From NCBI GenBank assembly GCA_945956975.1, contig CAMFKC010000139.1, positions 1 through 6,518 of the forward strand: a stretch of DNA of 6,518 bases. The letters are read 5' to 3'. Source of the DNA: an uncultured Methylocystaceae bacterium. GTDB lineage: Bacteria > Pseudomonadota > Alphaproteobacteria > Rhizobiales > Beijerinckiaceae. Shown here piece after piece: positions 1 to 5,720 of this stretch (the stretch's first letter is position 1; each line of letters opens with the position of its first letter). A program made the translations under genes and the position numbers. The notes beneath the pieces are model-generated. The model was given only the letters and a program-made list of their open reading frames with translations. It ran no database searches and was not told the DNA's origin.

Positions 1-1182
1 GAACAGCACCCAGCGCTTGCCGTCGAACTTCATCATCTGGAACTGCTTGTTGATCTTGTAGTCGTCCTTGGTCTCCGTCAGCATTCCCGGCAGCGCGAGG
101 TCGGCGACGAAGCCCTTGATGTTGGTCGCCTGCTTCATGATGTTGGCGCGCGTCAGGTCGTCGCCGCACTGCTTGAGGATGTGCACGAGCAGCGAGGCCG
201 TCGAATAGCCGTAGGTCGAGATGCCGCTATTGGGATCCTCGTTCGGCGCATACTTGGCCATGAAGGCCTTGTACTTCTTCATGCCCGCGTCGTTCTCCCA
301 TTGCGGATCCAGCGGGTCCTTGCCGTAGTTCACCGAGATGATGTCCTTGGCGTTGTCGAGGCCCGCGGGCACCAGCGTCTGGCTGACCGGCGTGGCGTTG
401 ATGTCCAGGATCTGCACGGGCTTCCAGCCGAGTTCCGCGGCCTTCTTGATCGCCTGCGCGCCGAATTTCGGCGTGGTGATGTTGTAGAACAGGTCCGCGC
501 CGGAGGATTTCAGCTTGACCATCTGCGCATCGACCGTCGGATCGGACAATTCATACGGCGCTTCCGCAATGATCATCGACGCCTTGGCGCCGAGCGCGTC
601 CTTGAGACCTTTGACGTAGTCCTTACCGAGGTCGTCGTTTTGGTAGAGGATCGCGATTTTGGCGTTGGGATAATTCGCCAGAATGAACTGCGCATAGATA
701 TGCGCTTCCGACTGGTAGTTCGGATTGTAGGCGATCGTCCACGGGAAGTTCTTGGGGTCCGTGAAGCGCGTGGCGCCGGTCGAGGCGAGCAGCTGCGGAA
801 TCTTCTTCTCGTTGAGATATTTCTGCACGGCGGCGTTCGGCGGCGTGCCGATGATCTGGAACGTCGTCAGGATCTCGTCGCTTTCGACGAGCTTGCGCAC
901 CTGTTCCACGGTCTTGGGCGGGTTGTAGGCGTCGTCGTACTGGATCAGGTTGATCTTGCGGCCGTTCACGCCGCCGTTCTCGTTGATCATCTTGATGTAG
1001 GCGGCCTGCACCTTGCCGATCGCGCCATAGGCGGAGGCCGGCCCCGAGAGCGGGATGGTCTGGCCGACCTTGATCTCGGTGTCGGTGGCGCCTGTGTCGT
1101 ATTTCTTCTGTGCGAAGGCGGCGGTGGAGAAGGCGAGCCCCGCAGCGAGCGCGAAGGCGCCCGCAATCCTGAATTGCGTCAT
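1..1182 (-). CDS. ABC transporter periplasmic substrate-binding protein, LivK/branched-chain amino acid type (partial, 3' end cut off)
   Basis: Probable periplasmic receptor that captures a small ligand (branched-chain amino acid, amide or aromatic acid) for a HAAT-type ABC importer. The frame is open from the ATG at 1182 to the window edge (394 codons); family members are about 400 residues, so only a short tail is missing. Residues 1-24 form a signal peptide: short basic start (MTQFR), Ala-rich hydrophobic core, AFA|Q cleavage site. There is no lipobox Cys. The mature chain has the Peripla_BP_6 pattern: TEIKVGQTIPLSGPAS near residues 35-50, NGGVNGRKI near 69-77, YDDAYNP near 82-88, LLASTGATR at 131-139 and YQNDDLGKDY at 180-189. 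A GGGAG Shine-Dalgarno lies 9 nt upstream of the ATG, inside a possible hairpin. It is downstream of, and on the same strand as, the GST gene. No permease or ATPase is visible, so ligand specificity is unknown. Family call firm, substrate not. Confidence 0.93.
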   Translation of the reverse strand, partial: MTQFRIAGAFALAAGLAFSTAAFAQKKYDTGATDTEIKVGQTIPLSGPASAYGAIGKVQAAYIKMINENGGVNGRKINLIQYDDAYNPPKTVEQVRKLVESDEILTTFQIIGTPPNAAVQKYLNEKKIPQLLASTGATRFTDPKNFPWTIAYNPNYQSEAHIYAQFILANYPNAKIAILYQNDDLGKDYVKGLKDALGAKASMIIAEAPYELSDPTVDAQMVKLKSSGADLFYNITTPKFGAQAIKKAAELGWKPVQILDINATPVSQTLVPAGLDNAKDIISVNYGKDPLDPQWENDAGMKKYKAFMAKYAPNEDPNSGISTYGYSTASLLVHILKQCGDDLTRANIMKQATNIKGFVADLALPGMLTETKDDYKINKQFQMMKFDGKRWVLF

Positions 1183-1191
1183 GCGTTTCAA

Positions 1192-1235
1192 CTCCCGAAG
1201 CGGGCGCGCGATGCTTTGCCGCGCAGCCTCGGGAG
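1192..1235 (-). promoter_or_regulatory. Possible stem-loop covering the ribosome-binding site of the substrate-binding protein gene
   Basis: In the 93-nt gap between the GST stop and the binding-protein start, positions 1192-1198 (ctcccga) are perfectly complementary to 1229-1235 (tcgggag). Inside, 1203-1205 can pair with 1226-1228 and 1206-1210 with 1220-1224, leaving a 9-nt loop. In the minus-strand mRNA the GGGAG Shine-Dalgarno of the binding-protein gene (1192-1196) is one arm of the outer stem, so the structure could limit its translation. There is no T-run after it, so it is not an intrinsic terminator. In GC-rich DNA such pairing can arise by chance. Confidence 0.3.
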
Positions 1236-1275
1236 GGAGCGTAACCCTATTCGCCCCGGGCGCAAAAGCCTGTTT

Positions 1276-1944
1276 TTAGCTCAGCAGCGCATAGGGTCCG
1301 CCGCGCTCCAGCGCCCGCTGGTAGGCGGGCCTTGCGTGGATGCGCGCGAGCCAGTCCTTGAGCCGCGGATAGCGCTGGTCCAGCCCCCCGCGGGCCGCCG
1401 CGCCCTCCAAGGGGAAGCTCATCTGGATGTCGGCGGCGGTCATCTCGGGGCCCGCGAACCAGTCGCGCGCGGCTAGTTCACCCTCGAGAAAGGCGAGCAT
1501 CTGGTCGATCTGCGGCTGCACGAAGGTCTTGAGCGCCTTGTCGGCGATGGCCCGCGCGACCGGCCGAACCAGCATCGGCGCGCCGGCGGGCAGGCGCGAG
1601 AAGACGAGCTTCATCAGCAGCGGCGGCATCATCGATCCCTCCGCGAAGTGAAGGTAATACCGATAGCGCAGCCGGTCCGCGGATCCCGGCGCCGGCTCCA
1701 GCCGGCCATTGCCGTAGGTCTCGACGAGATATTCGACGATGGCGCCGGATTCGGCGACCGTGCGGTCGCCATCGGTCACGACGGGCGACTTGCCGAGCGG
1801 ATGTACGGCGCGCAGGTCCGCCGGCGCCCGCATGGTCTTCGGATCGCGCTTATAAAGCTTGATCTCGTAGGGGACGCCGAGTTCCTCCAGCAGCCAGAGG
1901 ATGCGCTGCGAGCGGGAGTTCTCGAGATGATGGACGACGATCAT
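1276..1944 (-). CDS. Glutathione S-transferase family protein
   Basis: A 222-residue cytosolic GST, the usual family length, expected to conjugate glutathione to electrophiles or act as a glutathione-dependent lyase/peroxidase. The N-terminal thioredoxin-like domain (about 1-80) begins MIVVHHLENSRSQRILWLLE, with Ser10/Ser12 as candidate catalytic or glutathione-activating residues. The cis-proline is in GKSPVV (Pro54) and the glutathione-contacting ESGAI motif is at 65-69. The helical C-terminal domain (about 90-215) carries the N-capping/hydrophobic-staple pattern MTAADIQMSF near 168-177 and a closing YPRLKDWLARIHARPAYQRAL segment near 192-212. The ATG at 1944 is preceded by GGAGAG at 1952-1957 with 7-nt spacing; the stop is TAA. 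It sits 95 nt after the aldehyde dehydrogenase gene and 93 nt before the binding-protein gene, all on one strand, so co-transcription is plausible. Family certain; physiological substrate unknown. Confidence 0.95.
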   Translation of the reverse strand: MIVVHHLENSRSQRILWLLEELGVPYEIKLYKRDPKTMRAPADLRAVHPLGKSPVVTDGDRTVAESGAIVEYLVETYGNGRLEPAPGSADRLRYRYYLHFAEGSMMPPLLMKLVFSRLPAGAPMLVRPVARAIADKALKTFVQPQIDQMLAFLEGELAARDWFAGPEMTAADIQMSFPLEGAAARGGLDQRYPRLKDWLARIHARPAYQRALERGGPYALLS

Positions 1945-2039
1945 TCAGGAACTCTCCGCTGTCGCGCTCCGTCCGGGCGCGTTTGAGATGATACGGCAAG
2001 AAGCCGGGTCGGAGTCTGGCCGCGGGAATTCACGCCCCG

Positions 2040-3485
2040 TCAGACGTTGGCCTGAGTCACGAATTTCGTCGTGAGATAACCCTCGATCGCCTCAAGCCCG
2101 CCTTCCGAGCCGTAGCCGGAATCCTTCATGCCGCCGAACGGCACTTCCGGCAGCGACAGGCCGTGGTGATTGATCGACAGCATGCCGCTTTCCACGTCCT
2201 GCGACAGCGCGGCCATCGTCTTGGCGGAGCGCGTGTAAGCATAGGCGGCCAGCCCATAGGGCAGGCGGTTCGCCTCGGTCACGACTTCCTCATAGCTCGA
2301 GAAGCGCGTCACCGGCGCGAGCGGGCCGAACGGCTCCTCGTTCATGATACGCGAGTCCTTCGGCACGTTGGTGAGCACCGTTGGCTCGAAGAAAAAGCCC
2401 TCGTTTCCGATGCGCTTGCCGCCGGTCTCGACCTTCGCGCCATGCTGCACGGCGTCGGCGACGAAGCCTTCCATCGCATCCACCCGCCGCTGGCTGACCA
2501 GCGCGCCCATCTTCGAGTCCGGATCGATGCCGGGCCCCACCTTGATCGCGCGCACCGTCTCCACGAATTGCGCGAGAAAGTCGTTGTAGACGCCGTCCTG
2601 TACGAGGAAGCGCGTCGGAGCCACGCAGACCTGGCCGGCGTTGCGGAACTTGTTGGCGGCGAGAATGCTGACGGCGCTCTTGATGTCGGCGTCGTCGAAC
2701 ACGATCGCCGGCGCATGGCCGCCGAGCTCCATCGTCACGCGCTTCATGTGCTGGCCGGCGAGCGCGGCAAGATGCTTGCCGACGACCGTCGAGCCCGTGA
2801 AGCTGATCTTGCGGATGACAGGATGCGGAATGAGATATTCCGAGACCTCGTGCGGCACGCCGAACACGAGATTGACCACGCCCGCCGGCACGCCGCCGTC
2901 GACATAGGCGCGGAACAGTTCGGCGCAGGAGGCCGGCGTATCCTCGGGCCCCTTGACGATGATCGAGCAGCCCGCAGCCACCGCCGCCGAGACCTTGCGC
3001 ACGGCCTGGTTGATCGGGAAATTCCACGGCGTGAAGGCGGCCACCGGGCCAACCGGCTCCTTGATCACGAGCTGTTCGATATTTCCCATGCGGGCCGGCA
3101 CGATGCGCCCGTAGGTGCGCCGCGCCTCCTCCGCAAACCAGTCGATGAGGTCGGCGGCGAGATTGGTTTCGAGCAGCGCCTCGCCGACCGGCTTGCCTTG
3201 CTCGAGCGACATGATGCGCGCGGTTTCCGGCGCGCGCTGGCGCATGATGTCGGCAACCTTGCGCATCGTCTTGTAGCGCTCGAAGGCCGATACCTTCTTC
3301 CACTGGTCGAAGCCTTTTTGCGCCGCCGCAAGCGCGCGGTCGAGATCGGCCTTGGAGGCGTGCGGCACGGTTCCGATCGACAGGCCGGTCGCGGGATTGA
3401 GGATGTCCTGGCTTTTGCCGGAGGTTCCCTCGGTCCATTCTCCATCGATCAGCAGGAGAACCTTTGGATAGGCGGCGTCTGTCAT
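2040..3485 (-). CDS. NAD(P)-dependent aldehyde dehydrogenase, succinate-semialdehyde dehydrogenase type
   Basis: A complete 481-residue ALDH-superfamily enzyme that oxidises an aldehyde to its acid with NAD(P)+. Best match by eye is the succinate-semialdehyde/glutarate-semialdehyde dehydrogenase group (GABA or related catabolism, cytosolic). Visible signatures: FTPWNFP with the oxyanion Asn155; VKGPE with cofactor-binding Lys178 and Glu181; Rossmann-loop FTGSTVVGK at 229-237; MELGGHAP with general base Glu253; GQVCVAP with nucleophile Cys287; EEPFGP with Glu384; C-terminal PFGGMKDSGYGSEGG near 449-463. A second Cys two residues after the nucleophile, used as a redox switch in some SSADHs, is absent (Val-Ala-Pro follows). 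The ATG at 3485 has a strong GAGGAAA ribosome site at 3488-3494; the stop is TGA at 2040. First gene of the minus-strand trio with GST and the binding protein. Substrate assignment is tentative, so no symbol is given; other semialdehydes or aromatic aldehydes are possible. Confidence 0.92.
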   Translation of the reverse strand: MTDAAYPKVLLLIDGEWTEGTSGKSQDILNPATGLSIGTVPHASKADLDRALAAAQKGFDQWKKVSAFERYKTMRKVADIMRQRAPETARIMSLEQGKPVGEALLETNLAADLIDWFAEEARRTYGRIVPARMGNIEQLVIKEPVGPVAAFTPWNFPINQAVRKVSAAVAAGCSIIVKGPEDTPASCAELFRAYVDGGVPAGVVNLVFGVPHEVSEYLIPHPVIRKISFTGSTVVGKHLAALAGQHMKRVTMELGGHAPAIVFDDADIKSAVSILAANKFRNAGQVCVAPTRFLVQDGVYNDFLAQFVETVRAIKVGPGIDPDSKMGALVSQRRVDAMEGFVADAVQHGAKVETGGKRIGNEGFFFEPTVLTNVPKDSRIMNEEPFGPLAPVTRFSSYEEVVTEANRLPYGLAAYAYTRSAKTMAALSQDVESGMLSINHHGLSLPEVPFGGMKDSGYGSEGGLEAIEGYLTTKFVTQANV

Positions 3486-3582
3486 TGTTTCCTCGGATTG
3501 TTTTGACGGCGGGTCGCCGACAGTGACAACGATCGGCCTGCGACCGTCAACTTGCCCCCGGGTGACGAAAGCTAGGACCGGG
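3486..3582 (-). other. Intergenic leader between rfbF and the aldehyde dehydrogenase gene, with inverted repeats
   Basis: This 97-nt gap lies between the rfbF stop and the aldehyde dehydrogenase start. It contains a 7-nt inverted repeat, TTGACGG at 3503-3509 and CCGTCAA at 3544-3550. It also contains a shorter GC-rich hairpin at 3505-3521 (gacggcg, 3-nt loop, cgccgac, one mismatch) just upstream of the ribosome site. A -35-like TTGTCA is readable on the minus strand (3524-3529), but its 17-nt-spaced -10 partner (3501-3506) is poor and would put the transcript start inside the ribosome site. No T-run follows either hairpin, so I do not call an rfbF terminator. Confidence 0.3.
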
Positions 3583-4362
3583 CTACCAGCTTTTCCACGG
3601 GGCGGCGCCCGTCTGCCAGAGATCTTCGAGCACTTTCTTGTCGCGCAGCGTATCCATCGGGTGCCAGAAGCCGCGGTGGCGATAGACGCGCAACTGGTCG
3701 TCCGCCGCCAGCCGCTCGAGCGGACCCACTTCCCAGGATGTCCGGTCGCCCTCCACCAGGTCGATCGCCTGCGGCGACAGGACGAAGAAGCCGCCGTTGA
3801 TCCAGCCGCCCTCGCCGCGCGGCTTTTCGACGAAGCCGGTAACGCGGTCCTCTTCGGTGATGAGCGCGCCGTACCGGCCCATAGGCTCGACGCCGGTCAC
3901 GGTCGCCATGCGCCCATGGCTGTCGTGGAATTTCAGAAGCGCGCCGATGTCGATGTCGGAAACGCCGTCGCCGTAGGTGAAACAGAATTTCTGGTCGCCC
4001 TCGACGTAGTTGCGGACCCGCTTCAGCCGCCCGCCGGTCAGTGTGTCCTCGCCCGTGTCCACGAGGGTGATCTTCCAGGGCTCGGCGTAGGTCTGGTGGA
4101 CGGACATGGAATTGGCAGCCAGATCGAAGGTGACATCCGACGTGTGCAGGAAGTAATTCGCAAAAAATTCCTTGATCATGTAGCCGCGATATCCGCAGCA
4201 CACGATGAAATTGTTCACTCCGTGGGCCGAATACATCTTCATGATATGCCAGATGATCGGCCGCCCGCCGATCTCGATCATGGGTTTCGGCCTGAGAGTG
4301 GATTCTTCGGAAATTCTCGTGCCGAGGCCGCCGGCCAGAATGACGGCTTTCAGGTTTTCCAT
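3583..4362 (-). CDS. rfbF: Glucose-1-phosphate cytidylyltransferase
   Basis: Catalyses alpha-D-glucose-1-phosphate + CTP -> CDP-glucose + PPi, the first step of CDP-deoxysugar synthesis in the cytoplasm. With the ATG at 4362 it is 259 residues, as usual for the family. Visible signatures: nucleotidyltransferase loop VILAGGLGTR (7-16) followed by SEES and RPKPM (24-28), the lysine signature of sugar-nucleotide pyrophosphorylases; CGYRGYMIKEFFANY (56-70), characteristic of RfbF; TGGRLKR (109-115); YGDG with metal-binding Asp132; GRYGAL (162-167); FVEKP with Lys180; WINGGFFV (187-194); and FWHPMDTLRDK near the C terminus. An upstream in-frame GTG at 4401 would add 13 residues, but family members start right before the AVILAGG strand, and AGGCGG (4370-4375) is spaced 7 nt from the ATG. 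It is divergent from rfbG, the next enzyme of the pathway, instead of being in one operon with it. Confidence 0.95.
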   Translation of the reverse strand: MENLKAVILAGGLGTRISEESTLRPKPMIEIGGRPIIWHIMKMYSAHGVNNFIVCCGYRGYMIKEFFANYFLHTSDVTFDLAANSMSVHQTYAEPWKITLVDTGEDTLTGGRLKRVRNYVEGDQKFCFTYGDGVSDIDIGALLKFHDSHGRMATVTGVEPMGRYGALITEEDRVTGFVEKPRGEGGWINGGFFVLSPQAIDLVEGDRTSWEVGPLERLAADDQLRVYRHRGFWHPMDTLRDKKVLEDLWQTGAAPWKSW

Positions 4363-4401
4363 TACGCGACCGCCTGCTTGCTCGAATTTTTGCGCGCGCA
4401 C

Positions 4402-4429
4402 TTTAGAAGAACGCGTCGATTCAGGCCAA
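4402..4429 (-). promoter_or_regulatory. rfbF: Candidate sigma-70-like promoter for rfbF
   Basis: Read on the minus strand, TTGGCC (4424-4429) and TCTAAA (4402-4407) are separated by 16 nt; each matches its consensus at four of six positions. Transcription would start near 4395, giving a leader of roughly 30 nt before the rfbF ATG at 4362, which is a sensible geometry. It is one of the few A/T-containing stretches in the intergenic region. Judged by eye only. Confidence 0.3.
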
Positions 4430-4645
4430 CTCTCGCCCGCCGGGCGCGTCGGTCTCCGGCCCGGCCGCCACGGTTTACTTTCGGGGGGCCAGAAGTTATG
4501 CGGTGGCCCTTATCCGTGGGCCGCACGATCAGCGGCTCTCGCCAGATGGGGCGGCGAAAGGCTGAGGCGATGACAACCTCCATCCGCCCGCCGCGGCCAG
4601 CGAGCGCCTGGGCGTGGCGGCGTGAGAAATGCGCGCACGTGGGGC

Positions 4646-4649
4646 AGGG
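4646..4649 (+). promoter_or_regulatory. rfbG: Ribosome-binding site deciding the rfbG start
   Basis: AGGG lies 6 nt before the ATG at 4656. The alternative in-frame ATG at 4629 has only a poor GGCGG-like sequence before it and would add nine residues (MRARGAGRK) not expected in this family, whose members begin just before the xxFWxGxRVxxTGHTGFKG segment. Confidence 0.5.
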
Positions 4650-4655
4650 CGCAAG

Positions 4656-5720
4656 ATGATTGATCCGGCGTTCTGGTCCGGCCGGCGGGTTCTGCTCACG
4701 GGCCACACCGGCTTCAAGGGCGGCTGGCTGGCGCTCTGGCTGCGTGCGATGGGCGCGGAAGTGCACGGTTTCGCCCTGCCGCCAGCGGCGCAGCCCGCGT
4801 TGTTCGATCTCGCCCGCATTGGCGACTGCGTTGAAAACGCCCTTGGAGACCTGCGCGACAGGGCTGCGGTCCAGGCGGCTGTCAGCGCCGCGCGCCCCGA
4901 AATCGTCCTCCATCTGGCGGCTCGCGCGCTCGTTCGCGCCTCGATCGCCGACCCCTGCGACGCCTTCGGGTCCAATGTGATGGGCACGGCGCACCTGCTC
5001 GACGCTCTGCGGGTCAGCCCGGAGGTTTCCACCATCCTGGTCGTCACCTCGGACAAGGTCTACGCCAACGACGAGAGCGGCGCAGCCTTCGACGAACGCA
5101 CGCCGCTCGGCGGCAAGGATCCCTACTCCGCCTCGAAGGCCGCGACCGAAATGGTCGTGCGCGCCTATCGCGAAACATATTTCAGGCAGAAGGACGTGCG
5201 GCTGGCCACAGCGCGCGGGGGCAATGTGATCGGCGGCGGCGACTATGCCGAGGACAGGATCGTTCCCGACATCGTGCGCGCGGTTTCTGCGGGATCGAAG
5301 CCGGTGATCCGCATGCCCGGCGCCATCCGCCCCTGGCAGCATGCGCTCGACTGCCTCGCCGGCTATCTGCTTTACGCGCAGGCGCTGCATCGCCGGGAAG
5401 ACGTTCCGGACGCGCTGAATTTCGGACCGGAGCCGTCGTCGCCCGTCACTGTCGGCGAATTGACGACGGCCCTGTTGCACGAACTGGGCGCCACGTCGGA
5501 TTTCGTGCATCAGCCTGTTGCGAACTCGATCGAGATGCGCACGCTAACGCTCAATTCCGACCTCGCCCGCCAGACGCTGGGCTGGCGCGATCTTTTGCCC
5601 GGCCGCGACGCGATCGACTGGACCGCGCAATGGTATGGCGCAGTAGGCGCCGGCGCTGATCCGCGCGCGAAAACGCTGGCGCAGATCGAGGCTTACAGCT
5701 TGCTTGATGCGAGGCGCTGA
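4656..5720 (+). CDS. rfbG: CDP-glucose 4,6-dehydratase
   Basis: Converts CDP-D-glucose to CDP-4-keto-6-deoxy-D-glucose using tightly bound NAD(H); cytoplasmic short-chain dehydrogenase/reductase of the extended type. The 354 residues match the family length. Visible: NAD-binding TGHTGFKGGW (15-24), the RfbG version of GxxGxxG; HLAA at 86-89; TSDK (131-134), whose Asp133-Lys134 occupy the place of the Asp-Glu pair of dTDP-glucose dehydratases; the YxxxK catalytic pair Tyr157/Lys161 in DPYSASKAATE; ARGGNVIGGGDYAEDRIVPD (186-205); and RPWQHALD (225-232). Unusual details: HLAARALVRASI stands where I recall HLAAQPLVRRSY, and GGDY where I recall GGDW. The chosen start follows AGGG at 4646. The stop TGA overlaps the next start (TGATG), so translation is probably coupled to the methyltransferase. 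Identity firm; a shifted substrate preference cannot be excluded. Confidence 0.94.
   Translation: MIDPAFWSGRRVLLTGHTGFKGGWLALWLRAMGAEVHGFALPPAAQPALFDLARIGDCVENALGDLRDRAAVQAAVSAARPEIVLHLAARALVRASIADPCDAFGSNVMGTAHLLDALRVSPEVSTILVVTSDKVYANDESGAAFDERTPLGGKDPYSASKAATEMVVRAYRETYFRQKDVRLATARGGNVIGGGDYAEDRIVPDIVRAVSAGSKPVIRMPGAIRPWQHALDCLAGYLLYAQALHRREDVPDALNFGPEPSSPVTVGELTTALLHELGATSDFVHQPVANSIEMRTLTLNSDLARQTLGWRDLLPGRDAIDWTAQWYGAVGAGADPRAKTLAQIEAYSLLDARR

Larger units (their letters stand above)
4363..4655. promoter_or_regulatory. Divergent intergenic region between rfbF and rfbG
   Basis: These 293 bp separate two divergently transcribed genes of the same pathway and must hold the control signals for both, unless rfbG is driven from elsewhere. 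Besides the minus-strand promoter candidate listed separately, it contains a GGCCC/GGGCC hairpin (4505-4509 with 4518-4522, 8-nt loop, extendable by a wobble and one further pair) in the presumed rfbG leader. A GC-rich palindrome is present around 4435-4446. A weak plus-strand promoter-like pair, TTTACT (4474-4479) and TTATGC (4497-4502) at 17-nt spacing, is too degenerate to call. Short in-frame ORFs from ATGs at 4498 and 4570 end at a TGA overlapping the rfbG start codon. Confidence 0.45.

Noticed and set aside
1245..1275. Possible intrinsic terminator after the GST gene (GC palindrome near a short T-rich stretch)
   Set aside because: The palindrome leaves almost no loop, and in the transcribed direction the T-rich bases come before it, not after it.
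181..1476. 431-codon plus-strand ORF across the binding-protein gene and part of the GST gene
   Set aside because: It runs antisense to a binding-protein frame that shows a signal peptide and family motifs. The Arg/Val/Leu/His-rich product has no recognisable domain; it is a GC-driven shadow.
2163..3506. 447-codon plus-strand ORF opposite the aldehyde dehydrogenase gene
   Set aside because: It is antisense to a complete ALDH with all catalytic residues. The composition is His/Arg/Ala-rich and domain-free, as expected of a shadow frame.
4363..4401. N-terminal extension of rfbF from a GTG at 4401
   Set aside because: The extra 13 residues do not belong to the family N terminus; the ATG at 4362 directly precedes the nucleotidyltransferase strand and has an acceptable ribosome site.
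4474..4502. Plus-strand promoter for rfbG (TTTACT and TTATGC with 17-nt spacing)
   Set aside because: The -35 half is acceptable but the -10 half matches the consensus too poorly to list as a feature.
4629..4655. Upstream ATG start for rfbG
   Set aside because: It adds a nine-residue Arg/Gly-rich extension with a poorer ribosome site; family members begin near the ATG at 4656.
3523..4659. 378-codon plus-strand ORF opposite rfbF
   Set aside because: It is a shadow of rfbF; only its extreme end outside rfbF is discussed, as a possible leader ORF.
4362..5510. 382-codon minus-strand ORF opposite rfbG
   Set aside because: It is antisense to a well-supported CDP-glucose dehydratase and has no recognisable motif.
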